A stretch of 64,000 nt of DNA from Hericium rajendrae (taxonomy: Eukaryota > Basidiomycota > Agaricomycetes > Russulales > Hericiaceae): assembly GCA_033439255.1 (NCBI GenBank), contig CM065884.1, positions 1,240,001 to 1,304,000 of the forward strand, given 5' to 3'. Of the stretch, positions 11,291-23,313 are shown piece after piece (the stretch's first letter is position 1; the number at the start of each line of letters is the position of its first letter). Below the pieces are notes generated by a model. It searched no databases. It saw only the letters and a program-made list of their open reading frames with translations, and was not told the origin of the DNA. A program made the position numbers and the translations under genes.

Positions 11291-13661
11291 CTATAGATCC
11301 TTGAAACGTACCTGTTTCCGCGGCCGTTTCCCAGCACGCTTCGACGCCGGCTTGCCCGCACCTCGTTTTGATGGCGGTTTCGTTGCGCTTCCACCGGCGG
11401 CATCAGGCCTATCATGCAAAGGTCAGAATTGGCGTCAGGAGAACAGTCCGGAATGAGTCCACTTACGGGGAAATATTCCACTCAAGGCACATGTGGCTTG
11501 GTACCCCAGGAACTGACGCAAGTCAGATGCAGTATAGACATGCACAAAGCCGCACTTACCTTTAGAACGGACGTGCGGAGGCATATTATCAACGCCGATG
11601 GGTGCCAGCTCTACATCGTGCTCTGCGATAACGCCGATGCCCGAATGACCACTTGACGTCCCATCGACCACGCTGGGTATCGCATCGCTCGACTCATCCA
11701 TTGCAGCGTCGTCGCCTACAAACCCCTCATGCTGTTCCTCCTCTCTAACGATGTCCCGCACCTCAAATGCCATATCAGGATCGTCCGCCGTCGCTGTCTC
11801 GTCTACCGAAGGTGTCAGTTTTTGTATATCTTGAAGCATCGCAAGAAGTCGGTCTTCATGAGGCTTCAGGAGAGGATTGGTGTCGACGACGGGGTATAGT
11901 GAATTGATGGATGTAAAGGCAGTGAAATTGGTGAGCAGGTAAGCAATGGTGATGTCGGGAAGGAAAGCCGCGGACGGCGTACTGCCATAGCGGTATTCAT
12001 CGGCCTCGCGCCAGATATCGTATCGCAGTGCGACGAGTAAGTCGCGGGCTTGGTCACGGCGTGACGCAGTTATCGGCTCTCCAACGGAAGTCTTGCTTGT
12101 TCGCATCGAAGGGAGCGGGGGTAAGTTCTCGGGGATGCAACGACCGCAGTTGCATGTTGAGGGGCGCGTGGGAGGAGGAGACGTTGAACACGTTTTGCAG
12201 AAGCATCGCGGGTTCTCGCGCGGGTTGCCGTAATAGCGGTCCTGCTCAGCGCTAAGGCATTTCGCAAGGATCAACTGCGCCATCCCCTCTGTCATCTCTG
12301 GCGTCGACGACTTGACGCTACTCAAAAGATTTTGGTTCGTTGATTTCCTCTTGCCTTCAACGATTGCTTTCGCCTTTCTGACTGCAACGCCCGTGAGGTA
12401 CATGATTCCTCGTGGGTCCGAAACCTTTTGCCTATCACGACCCGCACGGCCCCACCTCTGGTGGGCTTCGTCTGGATCCGCGACTTCACCGACAATCACG
12501 ACATCGTGAATATCGGGTGCGTCTATTCCCTGAGCCATGGCAGCTGTCGCTACAGTGATATTGGGCCGTGGATCTTCGTATAGAATTCGACGCGTGGCGG
12601 AATTGTACGACGGGAAATTGATGGCCGTATACATGCGAAGCCGTGTCTGTAAGTCCGTTTTGTCTTCTGCATGAGTCCATAGATATGAAGTGACACGAAA
12701 GGCCAGGGAAATCGTGGCACAGTAAACAACAGTTTTGCGCCTGCTCTTTAGGATCCACAAAAGCGCTGGAAAGTGGCGGCCATTGATCCCTGTGCCCAAG
12801 TCTCGCAAGAGGAGTTGCAGCTCCGGGCGGAAGTTGGACCGCCGTATACAGTGGAATTGGTCCTCTTGCATACCCAGCATCGAGCGGACCGTGTCAAGAG
12901 CGCCACCGCGAGCCATGGTAGCTGTTACTCCAATCGCTACAACGCGATCTGGAAAACGGGCGCGCATGAAGCCGATCTGCTGGTATGCCTTCCGAAATAG
13001 TGCACCCCATGCCGGTAGAAGGTGGATTTCGTCGGCACCCAGTGCTATAACACGAGCCCAGAAAACTTTGTTGTCAAGAAGCTTCTGGAAACCTTCACCT
13101 GTAAGTTGCTCAGGTGATATCATAATCATGGAAACCCCCTCCGTGACGCTTTCCCATAGGTTCTCTCCTTCGCGCCGGCCCTTGTGAAGCGTATTCGCAT
13201 TGATAGCCACTGCGGTGAGTCCTAGTCCTTTCATCTTCTCTTCCTGTGACTTATGGTAGGTGATCATCGCAGATGTAGGTAATCGGGTTGCTCACCATTT
13301 GTTCCTCGATACTATTCGTCGGACACACTACGACTATTGCGGGGTCCTTTGGAAAATGGCTGCCTGGAGGACACATAGCCGGATTGTTGGCGAAGAACGT
13401 CGCGGCAATGATGTACATATAAAAATATCCTGTCTTGCCATCTCCAGTGGCAGTAATAGCTATGAGGTCGGTGCCGTCGAGTGCCTGACAGACTCCCTCG
13501 AGTTGGTAGTCGTGGGGGTCGAATGGGAGGAAATCTTGAAGACAATCACGGACATTTTCACGGCCGTTGGGGGAAGAGAATGAACGAATGGTCAAGACCA
13601 AGTTTGAGGACTGTCCGGGAGGTGTCTCGAGCGTAGACATAAGGCATTGGTATGCTCGCAT
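11291..13661 (-). CDS. RecQ-like DEAD/DEAH helicase
   Basis: Superfamily 2 helicase with both RecA-like lobes. Motif I is ATGDGKT (exon 1), motif II DEIH, motif III VTATM, motif IV VVYCAT, motif V ATAAMAQGIDAPDIHDVVI and motif VI QRWGRAGRD, the last two being strongly RecQ-like. Exon 1 is 13296-13661 and a 46-nt intron follows; exon 2 from 13249 keeps the frame. After motif VI comes a Cys-rich patch (CFCKTCS, then CNCGRC) that may bind zinc, then an acidic tail. The second exon stops at 11435. A donor just upstream of that stop could add a Lys/Arg-rich nuclear-localisation-like tail ending at 11291, though the frame there needs one uncertain base. No HRDC domain is seen. It most resembles the repeated fungal RecQ-like helicases rather than the single-copy repair RecQ. 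It is convergent with the DUF6589-type gene. Confidence 0.85.
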
Positions 13662-13855
13662 TTGCGATCAACGCGACGCGATGGACGCGACGCGTTTGTT
13701 TATTTGTGCTAATACGATCATGTGACTAACATATCTGGCAAGCCTCTAAGACCGCCGCGACTCGATACAGACTAGGAAGGCACACCTTGGAAATTATCCT
13801 AAGACACCTCTTATTCGCTTTTTGTCTAGACTTGCCCTATCTCCTCCAATCAGCA
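13662..13855. promoter_or_regulatory. Bidirectional promoter, helicase and SRR1 genes
   Basis: Only 194 bp separate the two divergent starts. At 13671-13697 a CGCGACGCG block occurs twice, and positions 13690-13695 read ACGCGT, the MluI cell-cycle box recognised by MBF-type factors in yeasts. Whether it works here is inference. Confidence 0.4.
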
Positions 13856-15020
13856 ATGGCTGCCGCTGTCGAGGTCGCGACGTTTCAATATACATATACC
13901 GAATTCCGGAGTGCCGGATCACGGAGGAAACGCAGAGGCAAGGGCCTTGCTTCTGCACCGACACCACGAGAGCTGTACGATCGCAGCTCTCAGGAACTGG
14001 CATCCAGCAGCTGGCTTGAGGAATGCCATCGTACGTCTGATCAATATGGCTTGCATGTTCCCTGTTCCTGACTTGCGTCATTTTTGCAGAGCTGATTCAG
14101 GAAGCTCGGGCGCAACCTCTGCGCCTTCCCCGCATGTCGTCTGTTTAGGCCTAGGTTGCCCCGCCTCATCTAGGATTGCATGTGCGCAACTGGCCTTCCT
14201 ACTCAGAACGTGTGATGTTCTCTCCATAGTATGTCTTTCATGTCCATGCACCTCATTTCTCATGTTAGATCACCATCCTCGTGATCAGGACCGCTCTAAA
14301 GTCTCCGCCTACGATCCTGCCTTCGCGGCTGAAGACGTAAACCTCCTCACTGAGCTCGGAGTGTCGTGTATGGGCGATAACAAGGCGAGTGCCCCCGATG
14401 TGATGTCAATCGCGATCAGTGTGGGCTCACCAGCCTTCTCCAGCGTGGCAAGTACCGCATCGACACGCCGACCGTGCTCTTCATGCCCCACTGCGACATG
14501 CACCTCTACGAAAACCTCCTGCGCGCGAACTGGTCCAGGGACCGGCTTCCTTACCTGCTGCTGGTCTGCAATCTCTTCAGCGACTACCTCATAAGGTACC
14601 GCGTAGCGCCCATCACCCCGCAGCGCACTCATGCTGATCCTCCCATGCAGCAACTCGTCCCAGCGCCTCGCCGCGCGCTTCCCCTGCCTCGCACGCCTCA
14701 GTGAGTCCTAGAGCCCCCGACCGCGTGTTTATCACTCACGCGACCTACCGCCACCATTCCTCCCATATCAATCTCCTGCCCGCTGCGCTATCCTCTTCCT
14801 CTGCCCTCGGCCGCGCTGCCACGCTATCTGCTCTGCAGCTCCTTATCTCGTCGCGCGTCCGCTCCCGCCGGACGCACCGCACCCGCACGCCTTCTCGAGC
14901 ACGGCCATCCAGTACGTGGCGCCCGAGGCGCTCCCCGCTGACGCGGAGCAGGCGTTCTGGGAGCTTCCCCCAGCCACGACCAACGCGGATGGGGCGCCCG
15001 CGCAGGGCTGCCTGCTGTAG
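13856..15020 (+). CDS. SRR1-domain protein
   Basis: The N-terminal exon gives MAAAVEVATFQYTYTEFRS, a basic linker and SSWLEECH. After an intron the SRR1 core follows: VVCLGLGCPASSRIACAQLA, YDPAFAAEDVNLLTELG, TPTVLFMPHCDMHLYENLL, ANWSRDRLPYLLLVCNLFSD. A last exon contains HAFSSTAIQYV, as at SRR1 C-termini, and ends in CL. SRR1 proteins (Arabidopsis SRR1, yeast Ber1) are implicated in light/clock signalling and, in yeast, microtubule-related phenotypes; their biochemical activity is not established. The start is the ATG opening the conserved frame; the first intron must use a slightly downstream acceptor (near 14092) to keep the core in frame. It is divergent from the helicase. Several exon joins are approximate. 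Confidence 0.82.
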
Positions 15021-15867
15021 GCTGCAATCGAAGCGCCCGGCGTCTTCCGCCATCGGAAAGAGGTGGCACCGATGCAGGACGGCAGACTGCGTCCGGATGC
15101 AGCGGATGCAGATGTGCTGCTGGCGCGCTGCAGTGATGCGCGAAGGCAGGACACTGAGGCCGAGGGCACCCGGGGTGTATGGTGTTCCGCTGGGTTCGAA
15201 TCCGCTTCTGTGCTTCCCTGCTGTGTGGGGTCCATGGATAGCCGCCTCCGAAGGCGCTGATGAACTTTGATGTATGTAGGCGGCATTAGTCGCGCAGAGA
15301 CATATGGCAGTCACGCTTCGTTGTGGGATATCAGTATCGGTGTCACTGCCTGTGGAACACGAGACGACCGAGGACCATGACGTCCTGAGTCCGTTATCTG
15401 ACTCGATGGTGCGACTTGCTCTGCGCTGGTCGTAACTCCGTCCCTCTGACGTTTCGAGAATGCAAATATGATTGGCTGCAGGACAGTGAAGTCATGTTGT
15501 CCACAAGGTTTTAGGTTACAGCATTCTGGCCGATTGGCGCCACCTCAACACCGCAACCGGCAGTTGGATACCGGGTCCTGGACCGCGTCCGATCGAATCT
15601 CAGATCGCCAGCACATTACCCCACACTGCTCTAGACCGGCGGACTCTACGATGAGCCACAATGGCACAACTCAACAGCGTCGGAAACACGCTGCGCAAAC
15701 AGTTTGCAACATCGCACGAAAAATGGTGAAAGGAGCCCTGATGGCGGAAGACGACTGAATTCCCGAAAAAAAATGAGAGCGATGACGACGAGTGCAAGCA
15801 GACGGTGCAAGGGTGAGGCAGTAGGGGGGACAATATACACATGAGATCAGTAGATAGGGGATAGCGA
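15021..15867. other. Intergenic region between convergent genes
   Basis: About 0.85 kb between the SRR1 stop and the stop of the next minus-strand gene. It contains a TTCGAATCC box near 15197, but no matching A box or cloverleaf, so no tRNA is called. Other open frames look incidental. Confidence 0.4.
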
Positions 15868-16969
15868 CTAGCACTCCTGAGAATAGACGTTATTAAACAT
15901 ACGGGAGGAGGTACGACGATCATCTGCAAAGGGAAGGGGATCGAGCTCGAAGGGGTAAAAGTACGTATCGTCCGTGTCGACGTATACCTGGGGAAGTGGA
16001 TGGCGACGCAAGCCATGAAGATACGGAGAGGGGTCCTGCTCTGTGAACGAAGCAGCTGATCGGGAATACGACGGCGTGGACAGCGCATCCGAGTCGTCAT
16101 CGGAGACGTCTTCGATAGCGTCAGGCACAGGCAGGTCTTCTATATCATCCGCGTCATAATACGGGAGAGCGAGGTTCAGCGGCGGATAGCTTGAGTCAAG
16201 AGGGGAATTAAGGGCATCTTCGAGCTCGACAGACCGGATGAGAGGGGGATGAAATGGTGGATAAACAACAGGGTATGGCATAGCAATAGGGGGGTCATGA
16301 TACGGGGGATTGACAAGGTCGTCGGTAGACGATGATGGTGAGGTCGTGGGTGTGAAGGCGGGAAATTCTTCATCGTCGTCGAACTGGACGTCCGCGACTT
16401 CATCCTCGTCTCCATCGCCGAGAGACTCCAAAATAGACTCGAACCACTGCTCTTGCGAGTTGGTCATATGGCGTCATTGGGATGGTCAACGAGCTTGCCA
16501 GCATCCGGATAGATGAACGAGTCATGTTCGTCATCCATGCACACCTCCTCGTCTTCTCCTGCATCAGTATTATACACAAGATTTACATCAGCCTTGCTGC
16601 TTGAGGAAGCTGCAGTAGACGGCTGAGAACGGATAATCGAGTTTTTCAGGAGTACCCAGCGATGCAAGCTACAATTGTCCTTGGAACTCGTGCCGTGGAC
16701 AGAATGCAGCTTGGATCGGGCAGCAGAAAAGAGGCTCGGGGTGTCTGAGGACATAGAAGGTGGAGAGGCGGTGGTGCGCGAGCGAAGTGATGGGCTGTGG
16801 CGCATACAGACCGGAGTCAACGACTTGGCCACACCGAGGCAGACGCGTGCAAAGGGGGTACTCACGATGAACGCGTGTTATGCGGGTATTACCGCTGTAT
16901 ACGATATACGATGAAAGGCTCGAAGAGGATGGTACCGTTGTTGGATTTGCGGGCTTGCTTGTCGACCAT
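15868..16969 (-). CDS. Uncharacterised acidic fungal protein
   Basis: I do not recognise this protein. The likely N-terminus is MVDKQARKSNNGTILFEPF, joined by an intron to a Ser-rich exon with LHRWVLLKNSIIRSQPS and DEHDSFIYPDAG. Then follows EQWFESILESLGDGDEDEV and a long Asp/Ser/Pro/Tyr-rich tail ending at 15868. The middle exon and the tail lie in different frames overlapping at ATATGA. A 47-nt GC..AG intron (donor GCAAGC, acceptor CGCAAG) joins them in frame as DAEQWFESILES, which is the model preferred here. No membrane segment or catalytic motif is visible. Low-complexity acidic composition suggests a regulatory or scaffold protein, but that is a guess. The next gene upstream is CDC27, on the same strand. 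Confidence 0.5.
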
Positions 16970-17484
16970 GCTGGTACTATGGTGGCCGCCAGACTGTCTT
17001 GGGCGCGACAGAGGGGGCGAGAGGGGGCAACAACGGGGGTTGCGGGGCAACGAGGGAAGGACGCGGGAATACTCAGGCAGACATGGTAGATGAGGAGCGG
17101 AGGACGACAAGGGGGAGGGGGAGTGACGGCGGGTGGTGAAGGGAGAGGGGGTTCTTATAACGGCTTGTTGTGTTACGCGCGTACGTGACTCACCGAATAT
17201 ATTCAGCGCGTCCCGTGGGAGGAGCCAGTCCGCCGGTCACAGTCCGTCACGGCGGAGACTCCCGGCACAATGATGGCACCTTCCCGGCCAATCCTGCACG
17301 CCTGGGTCCACCACCTCCTCAGTCGCGCGATAACCCCTCGGCTTGCGTTATTTAACCGTTTCCCGCGCCATGACTCAGTGCCAGCAAATATATTGCACCA
17401 AATGACGACCAGCTCGCAGTGCTAGTGGCGTGTATGCCCAGCGTGAAAATACTTTACATCGCCGAGGTAGCTCGCCGTATCGCG
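16970..17484. other. Intergenic region, CDC27 3' side
   Basis: About 0.5 kb holding the promoter of the uncharacterised minus-strand gene and the CDC27 3' UTR. GC-rich purine runs occur near 16990-17140. No gene or repeat is supported. Confidence 0.4.
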
Positions 17485-20458
17485 TCATCCTTCATCCATC
17501 TCGTCCGCAGCCTCCTCGTCCTTGACCGTCTCCAGCAGCTTCTTAATCTTGTTCACGCTCTTCGGCGATACATCCCGAGCGACCGCCAGCAGCTGTGCCG
17601 ACTTTACCTCATCGCCCGTCAGTCGATACGCCCGTGCGAGCTGGAAGATAACGTTCGACTCTTCAGGCGAGGTATCGCGGAGGAATTCCAGGTCCTGTAT
17701 GGCAGGCTGCATGCCGTAACCCACGATGGTTGCAGACAAGTAATTTCGATCGTCAGACACGACGCGCCCGCTGATAACGACTAGAACGCCTGTACGTACC
17801 GCATATCGCTTCATAGAGATAAGCATTTTCGCGCGTCGATAGCGCACCAACGCGTTGTCCGGCGACAGTTTCACGGCCTCATTAAACAGGGCCAAAGCGC
17901 CTTCCCGATCCCCACGGCGCTCGACAGCCTGGGACACCGGTCAGCGATCCGAACGGACACATTTGATCCTCGCAGGTCGTGTGACCAAAAAGAACTCACC
18001 ATCCCAACGCAGCCTAACAGCACCGCATTGTTCGGGTGGATTTCAGCTGCCTTCCGATAATGGTATTCGGCCATGCGGATTTTGCTCATCCGCAAGTAGC
18101 AAGTCCCCAGGCCATACCTGGCGAGATAAGCAATTTGCCTCAGCGCGGATCCGCCTCGAGGAAGTAGCAGAGCACGGGATGGCGGATCACGTACCATGCA
18201 TTGTAATGCCGAGGGTCGGCACGTAGGGCCATTTGGAAGCATACTATTGCCTTGTCGATGTCCTCGTCAATGGACTCATGTCCTGCAAGCGTAAACGCGT
18301 ACGCGCATGTAGGGTCCAGCTGCTGAGCTCTTCGGAAACACGTCAACGCCTGTGCACGTTCCTTCTGCAACGAGAACGTGTTTCCGATAGCTATCCAGGC
18401 TTGCGGAGAACGTGGATCGATCGAAAGCAGTTCCTGCGCCAGAAATGAAAGCTGCACTGTTCTCTGGAGGTGCCATAGAAGCGTCGAATAGACCTCCATG
18501 TCCCATAAGCGATACGGCTCCAACGCGCGGACGGCCTGAAACGCGCGCTCCGCCTGGCGAGAGAAGACCACCGCGAAGGTCATTTCAGACATCGTAGGAA
18601 TCGTAGGAGACAAGATACGTACAGAAGTATAGTCCGTTCTCTCGTAATGCGCTCTCCCGACCATTGCCATCACGTATGCGGATCGCTGGTGAACATGCGG
18701 AAGCTTTTCCAGCTCATCCAGGCACAGTCGTGTGTCATACATAGCCAGTGCTCGTGTTGCACTTGCGAAGAGCCGCATGAGATCGTAGATGTACTGATCC
18801 GCCAGCTCCATTTCATACGCTTCTTGTGCGGCCTGTTCGTGGGCAGCCGTCCAATTACTAGGAGCAGGCGAAGCTTCTGATCTTGGCGAGTTCCCAATTG
18901 ACGTCGGAGATTGTGAGTATCCTCCTTCGCCACTGGCTATCGGCTCGTCGTCCATATCGGAGTCTATCGACCGGGAGCTCGTGCGCGTAATATGCTTGCG
19001 CCGATCCCGCGATGCAGGAGCCTGGATGACAACAGGGGTCAGCCCTGCTAAAGCCGCTACATAGAATAGATAACACAGATCAGACCTTAGGAGCGATAGT
19101 CCCCTTACTGCCGCTGCTCGCCAGCCGCGCGCTGCGCCGTGCCGCGCCCGCGCCGGCATCTCGGTCAGATTTGCCGCCAGGCGCGGCGCCTGCATTCCTG
19201 GAGGACATCGCCGCAGGCTGGGAACGGCGAGCGGCAGATGGTGAGAAGAGGTTAGAAAGAGTCAGGGCCGGGCGTGCGCGTGCCTTTTTCGAGCGGGCGT
19301 CGTCCGCCGGCACTGCAGCGATCTTGGACGACGCCTTCGTTCCGAACTCCCCGACCCCGCGCGGCCGCGAGTGCGAGGAGCGCAGCTTCTTGGTAACTGG
19401 ACCAGTTTCATCTGCTGAGGAGAGGGGCCGCGATTGTTGCAGTTGGATGGGCTGTGAACGAGAGGTGCGGATGTGTGCCCCGAGGACGGAGAACTCGGGG
19501 GGATATGCGGACTCATTGGTCGCGTTGGTTGCACTGCATGGAAGGTGAGCCAAAGTAGAGCACTTACATGAAGGAATAGAAAACTCACACCGAGTCGCGA
19601 GGACCTGCGGGTGCCATGCGAAATGGCTGTGGATGGCTCTGGTCTTGTCGGTGATTCCGGAATAAGTTGCCTGCATTTCCGGCATCTGGCGCAAAGATGT
19701 TATTGCCTGATGAGGGTGTTGCTGAGGGCGTTGATCGTGCAGCGGAGGCATCTTCGGAGGCGACCCGTTTCACTGGCGGGGGTCGTGAGGGGAACAGCTC
19801 TTCGATTTCGGGCACTGAACCTAAAGGAGAACATGGCGTCAATATCGCATATCATGAAAACAGCTCATCCACGCACCTAAAGTACATAAGCCCTCAAAAG
19901 CTTCCCAGAGCATAGGATTGAGTAGTAGCGCATGTCGAAAACTTGTTCGAGCATGCTCTGGCAAATTGCCTTTCAGCGCAGTCGTGCCCGATCGACAGTG
20001 TAGGACAGCTTCCTCAGGAAATGCGCGCGCAGTCCTTTGTCCCAGTGACGCTGATGGGGGGACAATGTCAGACGTGTCAGGTCGATTTAAGGATTATGTG
20101 AGGTGGACGAACGCGAGGGGGTATATGTCGGATCCTTCAAGCTCTCCTCCAGCGCTTCTCGAGCCTGCCTGTGTCGACCCAAAGTAGTACAGCATTTCGC
20201 CTTGATTTCCAGACAGCCACTACACCGCTGGTCCTGAGGCAGGTTCACTAGATGGAGCGCTGAATGTGGTTGGCCTGCTCGAAGCATTGTTGTGGCATAA
20301 AGATGGCGCGCGTCATGGTTGTCTTGGTCGAGAGCAAAATACCGCTCTGCATAGAATATGGCAGATTTGTAGAGGTCTGCGTCGAGGCATGACCAGACGA
20401 TGTTGCTAAAGCGCTGAGAGAGGTAGGGCAGGAATGTGGGATTTGCTTCGGATTGCAT
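17485..20458 (-). CDS. CDC27: Anaphase-promoting complex subunit CDC27/APC3
   Basis: CDC27 is a TPR scaffold of the anaphase-promoting complex ubiquitin ligase and helps bind the activators Cdc20 and Cdh1. The N-terminal exon (to 20458) has the dimerising TPR region: NIVWSCLDADLYKSAIFYAE and YFALDQDNHDARHLYATTML. A low-complexity middle (FPSRPPPVKRVASED, Ser/Pro/Ala-rich linkers) follows. The C-terminal TPR superhelix includes GRAHYERTDY, AFQAVRALEPYRLWDMEVYS, STLLWHLQ, PQAWIAIGNTFSLQKE, CFRRAQQLDPTCAYAFTLAG, HYNAWYGLGTCYLRM and KAAEIHPNNAVLLGCVG. It ends in an acidic peptide. The length is typical. The start is the ATG opening the TPR exon. Several introns of about 50-60 nt separate the TPR exons; joins in the middle linker are uncertain. 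Identity is firm. Confidence 0.93.
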
Positions 20459-20898
20459 GGATTAGGCTTGCTGCATAGGGCAAACCCTGCAAAGAAATGT
20501 GATCAGCGGGTGGATGCAAAGAATATTTGTGTCCGTGAGTGCGACGTAGTCCTGGATGAGAGATGGACAGTGAATTGAAGCCCGAAGGTGGCGGAGATGG
20601 CGTCGGGGCGGGCAAGGATGCTTGCACCAGGCGGGAAACGTTCTGCAAACCAAACCGCGCCCGTCACGTCACGTGGCGCCGTCGCGTCTCGACAGGTCCT
20701 GCTGGTCGTTCGCTGATTCCCGCCTTCTCCTTCGTCCTTGTGGCTCTTGCTAATTTTGAGCACATGAGGCGCTCTTAGGACGGACGGTTGCCATCACACC
20801 AGAATAGATCACACCGATGCGGAAATGTCATGAACACGATGCATTACTGAATTTTGTACAGCTACTTCTACTTCAGATCTGCCATGCTAACGCCGATT
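20459..20898. other. Intergenic region, CDC27 promoter and CCT1 3' UTR
   Basis: About 0.44 kb between two minus-strand genes. It should contain the CDC27 promoter. The short plus-strand frame at 20563-20778 has no family features and is not called. Confidence 0.45.
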
Positions 20899-22979
20899 TT
20901 AATGGCCGTGACCATCAGGCTCCCCCTTTTGCTCTATCGATGCGGACGGCCATCAGTACAGTGTCCTGCCACCATCGCATGGAAGACTGTCACGTACCTG
21001 GAACACATTGGATAGCGTCGTCGATCCGCAACAACGACACAGCAGCTTCGTACGCCGACTTCAGGCTGCGAACCTTGCTCATTGTGGGCTCGAGAACACC
21101 GGCCGTGACGTTGTCCCGGACCTCCCCATTCAGCAGGTCCAGGCCATATCGCAGAAGTACCTTCTTCGGGTCACCGGCAGGGGCGTTTTGCGCAGCATTA
21201 TGATAAGAACGGAGCTTGGCTACGAGCTCTGTGGAATCCTTCGCGGCATTCACAGCGAGGGTCTTCGGGATGACAAGCAAGGAGTTGGCGAACTCGGCAA
21301 TAGCGAGTTGCTCACGCGAGCCCTACAAAATTTTGATGACTTCTACTGAGGATAAACAGGAAGGTCGAAATTTTACATACCAGTGTCGTGGCAAAGTTCT
21401 CCAGGTAGATGCTGAGTGCTGTCTCCACAGCCCCTCCACCGGGAACAACAGATCCGCTCTCGAGCGTCCGCTTGATCACAGAGAGCACATCATGCAGCCC
21501 CCGCTCCATCTCATCCAGCATGTAGTCGTTGGCACCACGGAGGATAATAGATGCTGAGCTGACCACCTTCGTGCCCTTGACGAGGATGAGCTCATCGTCT
21601 GAGATGCGCTCCTGCACGACCTCATCGGCAGTACCCAGATAACTGGCCTCGAATGTCTCTTCGCCCTCCAGGTTGGCGAGACTTGAAACAAGCTGACCGC
21701 CCGTCGCCTTCGCGATGCGACGGAGATCCTCCTTCCTACAGCGGCGGACCGCCATGGCGCCGGCCTCCACGAATTCCTTCAGCGCCAAATCGTCAATGCC
21801 CTTTGTTGTCAGCACGACATTAGCGCCAGATGCCAGGATTTTGCGAATGCGCTCGATGGTCATGTCGGTTTCACTACGCGTCATTGAGTTTTAAATGCGC
21901 AAAAAAAAATAAGAAAGCCAACGCACCGCTTCCGGATCTCCTCCAACTGCTCGGGGTTGTCGACAAGGATTTGGACGCCGAGTTGCATGCGCACCTTGCG
22001 CAGATCCATATCAAGACACGCGATCTTGGCATTGGTTATCCGTGTCTTCATGGCTGGGCAAGGCCTTCAGACTCATTTGATACCGAGAAGTCAGCAAACC
22101 CTCACCTTGGCTAGCAACTGTGCAGTTCAGAGCATATCCTTTCACGAAGATTGATTCCCTCGCGCTGCGACCGTGAGCCTTGAGGACATTCACGGCTTTT
22201 ACGGGGTACTTAGTCTCTCCGCGGAGATTCGTAGTCTTCACGGCGAGCATGGCATCAACAGCCATAGGCGCAAACAGGTCCGAGTCGCTGGCAATAATCA
22301 GCATAGCGAAGATTGAGATCCAGAAGGACGACGTACTCTGCGATGATCTTGCTCGACATGCTCGTCTTCGCAGCGTTGATCAGCGCATCCTTGCCCAGCT
22401 GATCCACCTTCACGCTGAGCTGATCCTGCATGAACTTCACCGCCTCCTGCACGCCAGTCTGTATCCGGTGATGATCGTCGTAGGGTGGATTTTGGCCTTG
22501 ACGAGCTCGTTTGCACGTTTCAGCAGTTCTGCTGCGATGATCACAACAGATGTGGTACCATCGCCGACTTCTTTGTCCTGCTTCTCTGCGAGATCGACGA
22601 AAATCCTGCCTGCGGGATGCTCGACGGAAAGGAGGGACAGAATCGTCGCGCCGTCGTTTGAGATGGTGACTTCCTGCAAACAATGACCTCAGTTAGAACA
22701 CAACTGGGACAGCACGAGATGGGTGGACGCACTCCGATGTTGTCCACAAGCATCTTATCGAGACCCAGCGGTCCCAGAGAGCTTTTCACGATGTTTGCGA
22801 TCGTCTGTGCCGCGACAACTGCATCGTAATTGGTGTATGTGAGATCTCGCGAGCTACTGAAAAAAGGGGACGAAATCGAGGCGATTTCACGTACCATTTT
22901 GATCTCTTATGTCCTGCCCAGATACTCTGTCGCCTCCGAGGAAAGCTCCAGCCCTTGGATCGCGTTGGAACATACTCAT
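20899..22979 (-). CDS. TCP1: T-complex protein 1 alpha subunit (CCT1/TCP1)
   Basis: CCT1 is one of eight subunits of the cytosolic chaperonin TRiC/CCT, which folds actin, tubulin and other proteins with ATP. The model starts [19 protein letters not shown] and joins at 22915 to [19 protein letters not shown], then [21 protein letters not shown], the nucleotide-binding loop [115 protein letters not shown] and [18 protein letters not shown] last intron places the stop at 20899 and gives a C-terminus rich in Gly and His (DGHGHGH-like, typical of CCT subunits). Every conserved chaperonin motif seen is intact. The start is the first of two close ATGs. High confidence. Confidence 0.96.
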
Positions 22980-23313
22980 GGTGGGCGATGGTGAGTTTGA
23001 GGCGCGGCGACAAGGATCTGAGGGAGACGCGTAGTCCCCGTCCTGCCCATATGCGGACGGTCCATGGACTCCCTGACGTGAAGTCGCGAAGTCCATCTGG
23101 TTCTTCTAACTTCCAACTTCCTGATTCTTACATCTTTCACATCAAATCGCTCGACCAGAACCATCGTAAAATATCAAGCATGCAAAAGAATGACGCAAGT
23201 CGAGATTGAAAAAGCAAAAGAGTGCGTATGCTGAGTGACTAGAGAACGAGGTAACGAACGAATATATCGGTTCACAAGCAGCAATAGTACTAGTATGTCT
23301 CTTCCCCTCGCAT
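22980..23313. other. Intergenic region, CCT1 promoter
   Basis: About 330 bp upstream of CCT1 and downstream of the next minus-strand gene. No further gene is visible. Confidence 0.4.

Noticed and set aside
7024-13855. Terminal inverted repeats around the DUF6589/helicase pair
   Set aside because: Comparing the flanks by eye gave no matching ends, so a transposon boundary is not claimed.
15190-15205. GGGTTCGAATCC, a tRNA-like B box
   Set aside because: No A box or acceptor stem can be formed around it, and it lies in 3' intergenic sequence.
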